Notes: generated by a model from the sequence alone, not told the origin. Positions 8,722 through 17,919 are shown, counted from the first letter of the stretch. The stretch: 64,000 nucleotides of DNA from Sporolactobacillus terrae DSM 11697 (GCF_000648615.1 NZ_JFZC01000025.1:60044-124043); one strand, 5' to 3'. Made by a program: numbers and translations.

Positions 8722-10789
8722 ATTAAATAATGAAGTGCTGACTCGTGGAGAAGACGGTTTTTACTGCTTGGAAAAAGACCAAGCGGCGATCCGGGTCTAT
8801 ATGGAAGAAGTTCATGAAAAAACGATTCATTTCCCGGGAATACTTGAACGGCTGCACTATTTGGTTGACGAATATTATTACTACGATGTTTTTGCACAAT
8901 ATAGTGAAGAAGAGATTGAACGACTGCATCAAATCGCTTCAGACTATCATTTCCAATTCAAATCCTACATGGCTGCAAGTAAATTTTATCGTGACTATGC
9001 GATGAAAACCAATGACAAATCTCACTATCTCGAAAACTACGCTGAACGGGTTTCGATTGTTGCTTTATTCCTTTCTGGAGGAAATTATGCACGCGCTGAG
9101 CGATTTATGCATGCGATGATGGAGCAGCGCTATCAGCCGGCCACGCCAACGTTCTTAAATGCGGGAAAAGCACGGCGTGGTGAAATGGTTTCCTGTTTTT
9201 TGCTTGAATCCGACGACTCGCTCAATTCGATCAACTACATTGAGAGCACCTCGCAGCAACTGTCGAAAATCGGCGGTGGCGTTGCTTTGAACCTTTCGAA
9301 GATTCGTGCGCGCGGAGAAGCGATTAAAGGTGTAGAAGGTGTGGCTAAAGGCGTTATACCAGTTGCACGCAAACTTCAGCTTGGGTTCTCCTATGCAGAT
9401 CAACTGGGACAGCGTCCGGGTGCAGGCGCGGCTTATCTGAATATTTTTCACATGGACGCTCCGGAATTTTTGGATACGAAGAAAGAAAATGCTGATGAAG
9501 ACATTCGCCTGTCAACCTTGTCCATTGGTTTGATCGTTCCTGGAAAGTTCTTTGAACTTGCTGAGGCCGGGAAAACGTTTTTCATGTTCGCGCCCTACAC
9601 CGTCTACAAGGCATACGGCAAGCACTTGGACGACATGAATATGGACGAAATGTATGATGAGCTCGTTGCCAATCCAGCAGTCAAAAAGAAAAGTGCCGAT
9701 GCTCGTGAATTTTTGAATTTGATTGCTCAAATGCAGATGCAGTCCGGCTATCCCTATATTTTTTATAAAGACAATGCCAATAAAAATCATCCGCTTCATC
9801 GTCTTGGCGACATCAAAATGTCCAATCTTTGCACAGAGATCTTCCAGTTGCAGGAGACCTCAACGATTAACGACTACAGCGTCCCAGATGATATTCGTTG
9901 TGACGTTTCCTGTATTCTTGGCTCCTTAAATATTGTTAATGTAATGGAATCCGGCAAAGTACGCGACTCCGTTCATTCCGGTATTGCTGCGCTGACCAAG
10001 GTCAGCGACATGACGGAAATCCCTAATGCACCCGGCGTCAGCCTGGCTAATCGCGAATTGCACTCGGTCGGGTTAGGGGCCATGAATCTGAATGGGTATC
10101 TTGCGAAGAACCAAATCGCTTACGAATCAGCAGAAGCGCGTGATTTTGCACGGACGTTCTTCTCGCTCGTAAATTTCTACTCAATTGAAAAATCGATGGT
10201 GATTGCAAAAGAACGCGGAGAAACCTTCAAGGGATTTGAAAAAACCGATTATGCAGACGGCTCCTATTTTAAAAAATATGAACAGGACGATTTCCGACCA
10301 AAAACAGAGCGCGTTCAAGAACTGTTTAAGGGCATTCCTGTTCCGACGACTGAGGAATGGATCGAGCTTAAGCACAAGGTTGCAACCCACGGCTTATACA
10401 ATGCTTATCGCCTAGCGGTTGCACCAACACAATCGATCAGTTACGTGCAGAATGCAACCAGTTCGGTTATGCCGGTGGTTAACGTCATTGAACGACGCAA
10501 ATATGGGAATAGTGAAACAATTTATCCAATGCCGTTCTTGTCACCGCAGACGATGTGGTACTATAAATCGGCGTATCAGACCAATCAGTATCGCGTGATC
10601 GACCTGATCGCTGAAATCCAGCAGCATGTCGACCAAGGAATCTCGACAATTCTGTATGTCGACAGTATGACGAGCACAAGGCAGCTTGCACGTCTGTATG
10701 TCTATGCACATAAAAAGGGGCTAAAGTCGCTTTACTATACAAGAACGCAGCTTCTTTCACCTGAAGAATGCACCGCCTGCTCGGTGTGA
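8684..10789 (+). CDS. nrdE: class Ib ribonucleoside-diphosphate reductase, alpha subunit
   Basis: The 701-residue catalytic subunit reduces ribonucleoside diphosphates to deoxy forms. The first redox Cys is in GEMVSCFLLESDDS, the active-site Asn-Cys-Glu in KMSNLCTEIFQ, and the C-terminal cysteine pair in EECTACSV at the extreme end, which receives electrons from a thioredoxin-like donor. It begins at TTG 8684 inside nrdI, with AAGGGTGAAGG before it. The length matches Bacillus NrdE. nrdF follows after 63 bp. Confidence 0.96.
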   Translation: MPNEAIKSKSYTELNNEVLTRGEDGFYCLEKDQAAIRVYMEEVHEKTIHFPGILERLHYLVDEYYYYDVFAQYSEEEIERLHQIASDYHFQFKSYMAASKFYRDYAMKTNDKSHYLENYAERVSIVALFLSGGNYARAERFMHAMMEQRYQPATPTFLNAGKARRGEMVSCFLLESDDSLNSINYIESTSQQLSKIGGGVALNLSKIRARGEAIKGVEGVAKGVIPVARKLQLGFSYADQLGQRPGAGAAYLNIFHMDAPEFLDTKKENADEDIRLSTLSIGLIVPGKFFELAEAGKTFFMFAPYTVYKAYGKHLDDMNMDEMYDELVANPAVKKKSADAREFLNLIAQMQMQSGYPYIFYKDNANKNHPLHRLGDIKMSNLCTEIFQLQETSTINDYSVPDDIRCDVSCILGSLNIVNVMESGKVRDSVHSGIAALTKVSDMTEIPNAPGVSLANRELHSVGLGAMNLNGYLAKNQIAYESAEARDFARTFFSLVNFYSIEKSMVIAKERGETFKGFEKTDYADGSYFKKYEQDDFRPKTERVQELFKGIPVPTTEEWIELKHKVATHGLYNAYRLAVAPTQSISYVQNATSSVMPVVNVIERRKYGNSETIYPMPFLSPQTMWYYKSAYQTNQYRVIDLIAEIQQHVDQGISTILYVDSMTSTRQLARLYVYAHKKGLKSLYYTRTQLLSPEECTACSV

Positions 10790-10852
10790 ATACATTTGTG
10801 ATCCAAATGATACTGGAGTCAAGCAGCTGACAGTACGGAGGATGAATTTTTT

Positions 10853-11833
10853 ATGAAGGCAATTAATTGGAATCGAAATGATAATCAAATTGCAAAGGTT
10901 TACTGGAAACAAAATATTAACCAGTTTTGGACAGAAGAGGCATTTAAAGTATCGCGCGACCTTTCCGATTGGTCGAACATGACAGAGGATGAGCGGGCAG
11001 TCTATGTCGAAGTGTTATCCGGACTGACCGGTCTTGATCGTGAGCAAGGGGACAACGGAATGCCGCTTGTTGCCATCCACCATGATAACATGCATGAACA
11101 AGCCGTTTTTGCCTGGATGGGGATGATGGAACATATTCATGCGAAATCGTATTCGCACATTTTTTCAACCCTAATTTCATCGCGTGAAACCGATTATTAT
11201 CTCGGCGAATGGGTGGATCGACAGCCGGAATTGCAGGAAAAATACCGCTTGATTGCGTATTGGTACAATCAGCTTTACGATAAGAAGGAAAATGTGACAC
11301 CCTTCAAGCGTTATATGGCGATGTGCGCTTCCGTATTCTTAGAAAGCTTTTCATTTTACAGCGGTTTCTTTTATCCGGTTTTCTTATCCGGACAAGGTCG
11401 CATGATTGCCAGCGGGGAGATCATTCGCAAAATTATTCAGGACGAGTCGATACATGGAAGCTTCACCGGAATGGTGGCGCAACGGCTGTATCGCGAGGAC
11501 TTAACGGATGAAGAACGCAAGCAAGCAGATCAGCAGCGAGAAAAACTGCTGGATCAGTTAATTGGGATCGAAAAAATATATACAGAAAAAATATACACGA
11601 AAATCGGTTTGACTCGTGAGGTTATGGATTATGTGTACTACAATGCGAATCGCGCCCTGCAGAATCTCGGGTATGAGGATAAATATGATCATGAACCGGT
11701 GAGCCAAATCGTGCTGAATGGGATCGATACCGGAACCATCAACCATGATTTCTTCTCAACGAAAGGTGATTATGTGGTTCCTCTTAATATTGAACCGCTC
11801 ACGGATGAAGATTTTAATTTTGACAATGTATGA
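10853..11833 (+). CDS. nrdF: class Ib ribonucleoside-diphosphate reductase, beta subunit
   Basis: This 326-residue subunit carries the dimetal centre and tyrosyl radical. Metal-ligand motifs are visible: MEHIHAKSYSHIFSTL and IIQDESIHGSFTG, with ESFSFYSGF between them. The C-terminal tail, rich in Asp, Glu and Phe and ending in FNFDNV, docks on NrdE. It is the last gene of the nrdIEF operon and is closed by a strong hairpin. Confidence 0.96.
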   Translation: MKAINWNRNDNQIAKVYWKQNINQFWTEEAFKVSRDLSDWSNMTEDERAVYVEVLSGLTGLDREQGDNGMPLVAIHHDNMHEQAVFAWMGMMEHIHAKSYSHIFSTLISSRETDYYLGEWVDRQPELQEKYRLIAYWYNQLYDKKENVTPFKRYMAMCASVFLESFSFYSGFFYPVFLSGQGRMIASGEIIRKIIQDESIHGSFTGMVAQRLYREDLTDEERKQADQQREKLLDQLIGIEKIYTEKIYTKIGLTREVMDYVYYNANRALQNLGYEDKYDHEPVSQIVLNGIDTGTINHDFFSTKGDYVVPLNIEPLTDEDFNFDNV

Positions 11834-11838
11834 ACCAA

Positions 11839-11888
11839 AGAAGGTGTCTCAAAAATCAAGGCTAATGATGAGACACCTTCTTTTTTTG
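11839..11888 (+). terminator. terminator of nrdIEF
   Basis: The stem AAGGTGTCTCA / TGAGACACCTT is followed by a T run. Its arms are nearly identical to those of the terminators at 3880 and 35047. Confidence 0.85.
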
Positions 11889-12029
11889 TAGCGATGGATT
11901 CTTTAGTACTGCATGGTCTGCCTGCGATCAGTGAAAATCACGCGTGATAACAGCACTTAACTGACAGAAATCTCGACCAAGATACGAAAAATATAAGAAT
12001 TGTACGATAAATGACTTGGAGGTTTTTCG

Positions 12030-12671
12030 GTGCCTGTTCAATGGATAAAAAAAGGACTGGTTACGCTTGTTGCCGTACTAACATTCGGCTTGATCACACC
12101 AGCACCGCCTGCACATGATCTGGACAAACAGAATGATCAGCAAAACCTTCATGAGTCGGAGACTGCGCGTACAAGCACTCATGAGCAAAACGCTCAGCAA
12201 TCAGAGCAAAGCGACGATTCATGGCGATCATCAAATGAAAAAATGCAGCTAATCAAAGGACTTTCTGCGTATGTGTCCCGTGAAGCATTGACACAAGGAA
12301 AGCAGAAATTTGGCACCCGAATCGGGGAAAAGCTAAGTGACCCATACATAACAGAGGTCGTCCCAGTTTTTATCAATGCGGTTAAAGAGATCAGTATGGC
12401 ACGCGATAAAACGTGGATTCGTTCACTTGACATTACCCATGCACCGGCAGCGGGTTATGGGGAGCGCATCATCCATGTTTACAATACATTATCCGGTCAG
12501 GAAGTCGCGAAGCTTCATGTAAGAAGGAATCACCCACCTCAGGCCGGCTATGCGTTTCAGTTCCATTATCATACTGTATTGGATGGCTTCAAGGATCATC
12601 ATGAGATCAAAACGATTTACTGGGGGAAAAATATGCCGCCAAAGTGGCAGAACACGCCAATCGAAACTTAA
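12030..12671 (+). CDS. YpjP-like secreted or membrane-anchored protein
   Basis: This 213-residue protein starts at GTG 12030 with TTGGAGG 7 bp upstream. A hydrophobic N-terminal segment (LVTLVAVLTFGLI, about residues 10-23) is followed by a low-complexity stretch rich in Gln, Glu and Ser (residues 30-70), then a globular part ending in HYHTVLDGFKDHHEIKTIYW. The layout and C-terminal motif resemble Bacillus YpjP, a family of unknown role. The N-terminal segment could be a signal peptide or an anchor. It stands alone after the nrd terminator and converges with a minus-strand gene. Confidence 0.7.
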   Translation: MPVQWIKKGLVTLVAVLTFGLITPAPPAHDLDKQNDQQNLHESETARTSTHEQNAQQSEQSDDSWRSSNEKMQLIKGLSAYVSREALTQGKQKFGTRIGEKLSDPYITEVVPVFINAVKEISMARDKTWIRSLDITHAPAAGYGERIIHVYNTLSGQEVAKLHVRRNHPPQAGYAFQFHYHTVLDGFKDHHEIKTIYWGKNMPPKWQNTPIET

Positions 12672-12738
12672 ACCTACTGCATAAACAAACGGCTCAGCTT
12701 CTAAGGAGTCTTTTTTTTTCGAGTGGCATGTTTAAAAA

Positions 12739-13359
12739 TCACACTGGCGTTACTTCAGCCATCACACGATAACCGATCGGATTTGGATGCAGATGGTCAA
12801 AACCGAGCAGCTGCGGTTCATACCCTGAAAAGGCATGATAAACGTCAGCGATACGCACGTGCGCATCATCCTCGAACTGATTTAAACGTTTATTGTAGTC
12901 TTCAAGCCAATGATTAGTTCCCGGTATATAGAAGAGTGGATTGTATAAATTAAGAATGCGCACCCGATAAGAATCAGTGCTGTCTTCATGAAGCAGATGA
13001 ATCCTGTAGATCATCTGTTCCATGTGGGCTAAACTGTTTTCAGTCGCTTGCAAGACTGCTGAGAAGTCGCCCGTTTTCATCCAATATCTGCCGGCTTTGA
13101 GAAAATCATTGCCGCCGCCTGTAATCGTGAGAAACGTTGATCTTCCAATCGCTGCAGCGATTTCCGGGCGAAATGTGGATTGCAGAATCTGTTCGGTTGT
13201 TGCCCCGTTCTTTGCAAAAATCTGTCGTTGCAGCTTTATGTGGTAATACACCTCTAGCTTTCGCTGATAAAGTTTAACAAAATTAGGTTGAAATACGGTT
13301 GATCCGACGCCTACGGTTAATGAATCGCCCAGTGCAGTATAGAGAGGCTCTGCGCGCAA
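12739..13359 (-). CDS. SGNH/GDSL-type hydrolase
   Basis: This 206-residue protein is predicted to be an esterase or lipase. The catalytic Ser lies in the GDSL block (YTALGDSLTVGVG), the oxyanion Gly-Asn in TITGGGNDF, and the Asp-His pair in FDHLHPNPIGY near the C-terminus. The reading frame extends to 13389, but TTG 13359 is the better start: GGAGGTGA lies just before it and the conserved domain begins within 10 residues. There is no signal peptide, so it should be cytoplasmic. It resembles Bacillus YpmR. A perfect 10-bp inverted repeat lies upstream at 13420-13446. Confidence 0.85.
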   Translation of the reverse strand: MRAEPLYTALGDSLTVGVGSTVFQPNFVKLYQRKLEVYYHIKLQRQIFAKNGATTEQILQSTFRPEIAAAIGRSTFLTITGGGNDFLKAGRYWMKTGDFSAVLQATENSLAHMEQMIYRIHLLHEDSTDSYRVRILNLYNPLFYIPGTNHWLEDYNKRLNQFEDDAHVRIADVYHAFSGYEPQLLGFDHLHPNPIGYRVMAEVTPV

Positions 13360-13419
13360 ATCGTCACCTCCAATTGAGAAAGTTTCCATATTTCTAATGT
13401 ATTCTTATGAGCTGCATCT

Positions 13420-13446
13420 GGTTCAAGCATATAGAATGCTTGAACC
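13420..13446. promoter_or_regulatory. inverted repeat upstream of the GDSL hydrolase gene
   Basis: The arms GGTTCAAGCA and TGCTTGAACC are perfect and separated by 7 bp, about 60 bp before the hydrolase start. There is no T run on either side, so an operator or leader hairpin is likelier than a terminator. Confidence 0.45.
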
Positions 13447-13522
13447 AATAAGGCATGAAATCAAGTCAAGTCATAGCAGTTTAATTTTCATTTTATCTAT
13501 GATGGCTGCCGCCGAGAAGAAA

Positions 13523-13563
13523 CAAAAAAACAGCATCTGCCTCATGTACATGGCAAGATGCTG
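13523..13563 (-). terminator. terminator of the CAP-domain gene
   Basis: Read on the minus strand, CAGCATCT and AGATGCTG pair around an 17-base loop and are followed by seven T's. Confidence 0.8.
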
Positions 13564-13596
13564 AAAGTGAATGTTGAATTGTTTTGGGGGTAGAAA

Positions 13597-14400
13597 TTAG
13601 TTGCCGATAAATTCTTGAGTCCAGTAAGATCCGTAAGAACCGCCGTCAACGTAACCGACACCAATTGTCGTAAAGCTTCCTTTCAGAATGTTCGCACGGT
13701 GACCCGGGCTATTCATCCATCCTTGAACGACTTCTTCTGGCGTCTTTTGTCCTGCGGCAATGTTTTCACCGGCTGTTTTATAAGAAATACCGAATTGTTT
13801 CATCATGTCAAATGGTGAACCATAGGTCGGTGACTGGTGGTCAAAATAGTTTTTGTCTTTCATGTCTTGAGATTTTGCACGGGCCATTTTTGACAGTTTA
13901 CTGTTGTCTGCTTTCAATGGCTGCAGACCTGCTTTTGTCCGTTCTTGGTTGGTCAAATCAACAACCTTTTGTTCAAAGGCATTCAGTTCACTGTCCGATG
14001 GCTGTGACGAATCATTTGCAGGCTTGTCTGCTTTTTCAGAAGTGCCGTTTCCTTGGCTTGGTGCCGGTTGTTTTTTTTGAGAATCAGCCTTAGGCTTTTC
14101 TGCCTGAGGTGTCTCCTTCTTTTTCTCCGGAGCCTTTACCGACGCATCTTTTGCATTCAGCTGCAAATTAAGCTGTTCCTGGAGCTGGGTCCCATCAAGG
14201 TTGATTCCAAGTTTCTTAAGCAAAGCATCGAGATCCGTAGCTTGCTGTTCTTGCACATTCAATGGATTGATCAATGCATTGAATTGCTTCGTGCAAACTT
14301 TACTGTTTGACGGAGACGCTGCTTGTGCCTGACCTCCTCCAAAAGCGAGTGGCAGGGCAAGGGCACCTGCGATCGTTAAACCAACAACTTTCTTTTTCAT
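13597..14400 (-). CDS. secreted CAP-domain (SCP/PR-1-like) protein
   Basis: This 267-residue protein starts at ATG 14400, behind AGGGAG. A classical signal peptide (MKKKVVGLTIAGALALPLAF, cleavage near AQA) is followed by a linker rich in Lys, Gln, Pro and Ser (about residues 80-140). The C-terminal CAP domain has LTNQERTKAGLQPLKADNSK, NYFDHQSPTYGSPFDMM, AGENIAAG and GWMNSPGHRANIL, like Bacillus YkwD. CAP proteins of this type are extracellular and often spore- or wall-associated; the molecular function is not settled. The upstream in-frame ATG at 14424 lacks a ribosome site. Confidence 0.88.
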   Translation of the reverse strand: MKKKVVGLTIAGALALPLAFGGGQAQAASPSNSKVCTKQFNALINPLNVQEQQATDLDALLKKLGINLDGTQLQEQLNLQLNAKDASVKAPEKKKETPQAEKPKADSQKKQPAPSQGNGTSEKADKPANDSSQPSDSELNAFEQKVVDLTNQERTKAGLQPLKADNSKLSKMARAKSQDMKDKNYFDHQSPTYGSPFDMMKQFGISYKTAGENIAAGQKTPEEVVQGWMNSPGHRANILKGSFTTIGVGYVDGGSYGSYWTQEFIGN

Positions 14401-14520
14401 TGTATAACTCCCTCCTTGGTTCATAGGTTTCGGGATTAGGAGATTAGTAATGGGGTAAAAGGATGAATTGCATGATGTTACCAGATTTGTGGAAGATTAA
14501 GTAAAAATGGAGGAAATGCG

Positions 14521-14681
14521 GAAATGGCATGCATCAACTCAGCGCGATCCCGCTGGCGCCAGAATAGCTCCGCTTTGATTCTTAGCTAAGACACTGGTCC
14601 ATTGGTTTGAAGATGGGGCAAAATCTTATACTTTCTTTTCCTGCAAGAAAACCGGGCAAAAAGCGCCCGGTCCTTATCTTC
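14521..14681. repeat. dispersed repeat family B, copy 2 (inverted)
   Basis: Read on the minus strand, this stretch carries the same ordered blocks as the copy at 3927: an AAAGAAAGTATAAGATTTTG start, CAATGGACCAGTGTCTTAGC, AATCAAAGCGGAG and TGGCGCCAGCGGGATC. A GC-rich hairpin (CCGGGC / GCCCGG, 14652-14670) lies at its end. No gene is seen in 14401-15039 apart from the CAP gene's own promoter region. Confidence 0.7.
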
Positions 14682-14685
14682 GCAA

Positions 14686-14922
14686 GATGTGGTGGCTTTC
14701 GCGTTGCATACAGGACGTACTTTCACAGGATGTGATGGCTTTCGCGTTGCATACAGGACGTACTTTCACAGGATGTGATGGCTTTCGCGTTGCATACAGG
14801 ACGTATGCGCACTTAGCGAAAGTTCCTTTATCATTAAGAAAGTTCTTTTGCATCAAGAAAGTTCCTTTATAATCAGGAAGGTTCCTTTTCTATATCGCTA
14901 TATCGCTATATCGCTATATCGC
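14686..14922. repeat. nested tandem repeats
   Basis: Three tandem arrays lie back to back. A 43-bp unit starts at 14686, 14729 and 14772 (last copy 34 bp). A 19-20 bp unit, GAAAGTTCCTTTAT plus a variable tail, starts at 14818, 14838, 14857 and 14877. An 8-bp unit, TATATCGC, is repeated four times at 14891-14922. None has spacers, so this is not a CRISPR array. The 43-bp unit contains a GCTTTCGCG...TACAGGACGTA block also seen in degenerate form in the B repeat at 45560-45610. Confidence 0.9.
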
Positions 14923-14967
14923 TTATCCCTGTTCAGCAAGTGCAAAACCATAAACCTTCTTTATGTG

Positions 14968-15013
14968 AAAAAAGAGCATCTCAAAGTTGAAACCGAACGC
15001 TTGAGATGCCCTC
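14968..15013 (-). terminator. terminator of the S9 peptidase gene
   Basis: Read on the minus strand, TTGAGATGC and GAGCATCTCAA pair in an imperfect stem followed by six T's, just after the peptidase stop. Confidence 0.75.
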
Positions 15014-15039
15014 TGTAAGTGTGATCGAGACGGTGACGT

Positions 15040-17019
15040 TTAGTCGCTTGTTTCTTTTGGACAATAACGATTAAACCAATTAATCAGTTCGTGTAAACGC
15101 GTAAAACGATTTTGCGGCCGTCCACTGCGCGAAAGCTCATGATTTTCACCATTGATGCGCACAAAACGAGCAGGAACGCCAAGGCGGCGCAAGGCAACAT
15201 ACCATTGTTCTGCTTGTTCGATCGGGCAGCGATGGTCCTGCTCGCTATGGATAATGCAGATTGGTGTTTTAACTCTCGGCGCGTTACGGATTGGTGAGAA
15301 CTGCATCAACCGTTCTTCAGCATCCCATAAATCAGCACCATTAAAATAGCGCTTCAGAAAATAGTAGCCGATATCGCTTGTTCCGTAAAAATTATAAAGG
15401 TTGCAAATGGAACGCTGGGTTACGGCGGCACGAAAACGATTGGTCGTACCAATGATGGTATTGGTCATGAAGCCTCCGTAACTGCCCCCGGTGACGTATT
15501 GATGCGTCCGATCGCATTCTGGAAAATGATCAAGAACATAATCAAGGCCCTTTAAAATATCTTCTTTATCTTTTCTGCCCCAGTCGTTAAAGCATCCCGC
15601 ACAAAAAGCAGAGCCGTAACCACGGCTGCCGCGCGGGTTGGTATAAACGACCGCATACCCCTCTGCTGCAAGACATTGAAATTCATGATGAAATGAATCG
15701 CCATATGCGGAAGCGGGTCCACCATGAATTTCAAGAACAATGGGAATTTTCCCTGTTTTTCGTGCGCGTGTTGGCGGCAGCAATACCCATCCATCGATGG
15801 TCCAATCATCAGCCCCCTTGTAAGTAAAAGCAATCGGTTCATTGAGATCGAGTTGGTTAAAAAGCGATTGATTATGGAAACTGTTTTGTCGAATTGAGTC
15901 GTTATTTCCTAGGAAATAAAGCTCACCGGTTGAAAGCGGTGTTGAAATGATTGCAGCAATAACGTTGTTCTGCATCGCAAAAGAAGTGACGACATGCTTT
16001 TCTTTCATAAAAAGCGTTGTGCAGCTCCCGTCAAGATGCACCGTCTTTAAGCCGCTAATCGCTCCGTCTTGAACGAGACAGATCAACGCTTGGCTATCCT
16101 CCGTCCACGCAATTAAGGAATTTCCTGCATCAAAGCGGGCATCGGTACTAACAAAGTTACCAAGTGATAGATTCCAGTGCTCGGTTATATGATGGACGGT
16201 TCCTCCATGAGAAGGGAGCAACAATAGCTCAATGTTTTTCGGAGAAAATTCACCATCTTCAGTTCCAGCAAGTGCGACCGTGCGTCCATCTGGGGAAACA
16301 GCGAGATCATAGAGTGTGCCGTTGGCTTGATAAATGCAGGTTGTTGTTTCCGTTGACAAGTGATACGAGTAGACATCAAACAGAAAATCACTTGTTTCAG
16401 GAGCGGATTTTGTCATTAAAAAGTAGAGTGTATGTCCATCTAATGAAAACCGCGGCATCTTCGCATCACAATTTGGTTTGGTGATCCGTGTCTGCTGCTT
16501 GCGCTTAATCGAGCAGAAGTATAGGACGCCTGTCTGATCAACAAAACCTTTCCCATTTTGCAGATAGCGGAGTCTTGTAATGACCGTCACATCATCATTT
16601 TCCGATTCTTGACGATCCTTATTTATGGCTCGGCAGACCATGTGCATACGATCTGGACTCAGTACATAATCCTCAACGCCATGTTCAAATTTGGTTACTT
16701 GTTCCGATTCACCGCCGGATAATCGGATACGCCAAACCTGATCCGTTCCAGTTTGATTGGATAAATAATAAACATAAGTTCCGTCTGCAGAGAAAGAAGG
16801 GCGGTGATGCTTGATCAACCGATCCGTTTGGTACGCGTGAGTCAGCGGCCTTGGTGCCTGTTCATCATTTGTTATGTATAGTGTCGAAACATAACCGTTT
16901 TGATGTAAGTCGGTCTTTGTTACTACATAGACAGCGGTTGTTCCATCGGGAGAGAGCACGGGGTTTCCGGCAAACGTAAATTGTGCCAAATCTTCAACGG
17001 CAATTAATCGTTTATTCAA
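15040..17019 (-). CDS. S9 family serine peptidase (acylaminoacyl-peptidase type, YuxL-like)
   Basis: This protein of about 659 residues has an N-terminal beta-propeller, with repeated PVLSPDGTTAVYV, PSFSADGTYVYYL and DYVLSPDRMHMV blades, and a C-terminal alpha/beta-hydrolase domain. The catalytic triad is visible as Ser 513 (GGSYGGFMT), Asp 595 (SEQDHRCP) and His 627 (INGENHELSR). It should cleave short or N-acylated peptides in the cytoplasm. The frame runs to 17163, but TTG 17019 is the start: GGAGGC lies 6 bp upstream and NKRLIAVEDLAQF begins the family. The upstream 48 codons come from a dispersed repeat. Bacillus YuxL has the same length. Confidence 0.92.
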   Translation of the reverse strand: MNKRLIAVEDLAQFTFAGNPVLSPDGTTAVYVVTKTDLHQNGYVSTLYITNDEQAPRPLTHAYQTDRLIKHHRPSFSADGTYVYYLSNQTGTDQVWRIRLSGGESEQVTKFEHGVEDYVLSPDRMHMVCRAINKDRQESENDDVTVITRLRYLQNGKGFVDQTGVLYFCSIKRKQQTRITKPNCDAKMPRFSLDGHTLYFLMTKSAPETSDFLFDVYSYHLSTETTTCIYQANGTLYDLAVSPDGRTVALAGTEDGEFSPKNIELLLLPSHGGTVHHITEHWNLSLGNFVSTDARFDAGNSLIAWTEDSQALICLVQDGAISGLKTVHLDGSCTTLFMKEKHVVTSFAMQNNVIAAIISTPLSTGELYFLGNNDSIRQNSFHNQSLFNQLDLNEPIAFTYKGADDWTIDGWVLLPPTRARKTGKIPIVLEIHGGPASAYGDSFHHEFQCLAAEGYAVVYTNPRGSRGYGSAFCAGCFNDWGRKDKEDILKGLDYVLDHFPECDRTHQYVTGGSYGGFMTNTIIGTTNRFRAAVTQRSICNLYNFYGTSDIGYYFLKRYFNGADLWDAEERLMQFSPIRNAPRVKTPICIIHSEQDHRCPIEQAEQWYVALRRLGVPARFVRINGENHELSRSGRPQNRFTRLHELINWFNRYCPKETSD

Positions 17020-17097
17020 AATGTTGCCTCCTTTTTGTTCATTATAGGTGATTAGAAAAGGAAGATCAGCATTTTTTGTTTGAAACAACAAAAACCG

Positions 17098-17255
17098 GAC
17101 AAAAATCGTCCGGTGCTGAATCGTCGCTTCGGTTACTCGCTTGCCGCCTTGATTCTCGGTCAAGGTACTGGCCTATTCGCTTGAAGACGGGGTAAAGTAA
17201 CGCACAGCTGCGCGCAGTACTGCACGCCAAATCTTATACTTTCTTCCCTTATGAA
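17098..17255. repeat. dispersed repeat family B, copy 3 (inverted)
   Basis: The minus strand carries the CAAGCGAGTAACCGAAGCG block (17125-17143), a GACGATTCAGCACCGG continuation and the AAAGTATAAGATTTGG start block. It overlaps the upstream open stretch of the S9 peptidase frame. A CGGACAAAAATCGTCCG hairpin (17096-17112) lies at its edge. Confidence 0.7.
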
Positions 17256-17305
17256 AAAAACATCATCCCAAGGTATGGGATGATGTCAAAAGGCAAAACT
17301 TAACC

Positions 17306-17644
17306 TTATTTAGGAAATTGCTGCTGCGCGTACTGAGTGAACTGCTGCACCGCCTGTTGAATCTTTTGCGGGTCTTGAGACTCCATTTTGTACCAGCCTT
17401 TGTGGAACATGAGGTTAAAGAGATCACGTTGGTGATCGCTGGTCTGTTCGGAGACGTTCTTTATATCTTGATATAAAGATTGATGGCTGGCTTCTTGAAG
17501 CGCATGTGCATAAGAGACGCCTAAATACTTTTCTGTAAGCAGTACATCGTTCAAGTAGTCGCGGTCATTCATTTGCGGGGTTTTTGAAACCTGAGCTTCC
17601 GGATTTTGAATCGGCGTGGATTGTGCCGGCTGTTGTTCCATCAT
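17306..17644 (-). CDS. CotF-type spore coat protein
   Basis: This 112-residue protein has the coat-F pattern DYLNDVLLTEKYLGVSYAHAL, then HQRDLFNLMFHKGWYKMES. It is a ferritin-like helical hairpin with a Gln-rich tail, as in Bacillus YraF, YhcQ and related spore proteins. ATG 17644 overlaps the upstream stop in an ATGA junction and has AGGAGG 9 bp before it, so it is translationally coupled to the gene before it. The longer frame to 17773 lies within that neighbour and is not used. It probably acts in the mother cell during coat assembly; the exact location is unknown. Confidence 0.85.
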   Translation of the reverse strand: MMEQQPAQSTPIQNPEAQVSKTPQMNDRDYLNDVLLTEKYLGVSYAHALQEASHQSLYQDIKNVSEQTSDHQRDLFNLMFHKGWYKMESQDPQKIQQAVQQFTQYAQQQFPK

Positions 17645-17919
17645 TTTGCCATACCTCCTGCCATTGTTTTCGCTTGAACGTGTTTGCTCAGGTGATTCAG
17701 GATTGCTTGGTAATGGCGCATGTGAAGCTGGCATGTCCGATTCATCGCTTGAACAACGTCCTGATCCTGACACATTGTCGCGTAGGCATGAGCCTTTTTA
17801 ATGACTTCAAGGTTCCACGAAAGCATGTCTTCAATGTACAGAAAATCTTTTGTAGAAAGTATTGCCGGAGGCTGTGGGTAGGTCACTTGATTCTGCCCGC
17901 TTTGCTGTTGCATATTCAT
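17641..17919 (-). CDS. small spore coat-like protein (CotF-related)
   Basis: This 92-residue protein has the pattern STKDFLYIEDMLSWNLEVIKK and later HMRHYQAILNHL, the layout of small CotF-related proteins such as Bacillus YusN. It is first in a two-gene unit with the CotF-type gene (ATGA overlap). AGGAG lies upstream of ATG 17919. The helical, Gln-rich composition fits a coat component. I cannot assign a specific symbol. Confidence 0.75.
   Translation of the reverse strand: MNMQQQSGQNQVTYPQPPAILSTKDFLYIEDMLSWNLEVIKKAHAYATMCQDQDVVQAMNRTCQLHMRHYQAILNHLSKHVQAKTMAGGMAK

Noticed and set aside
14686..14922. CRISPR array
   Set aside because: Units are directly adjacent without unique spacers, and no cas genes are seen.
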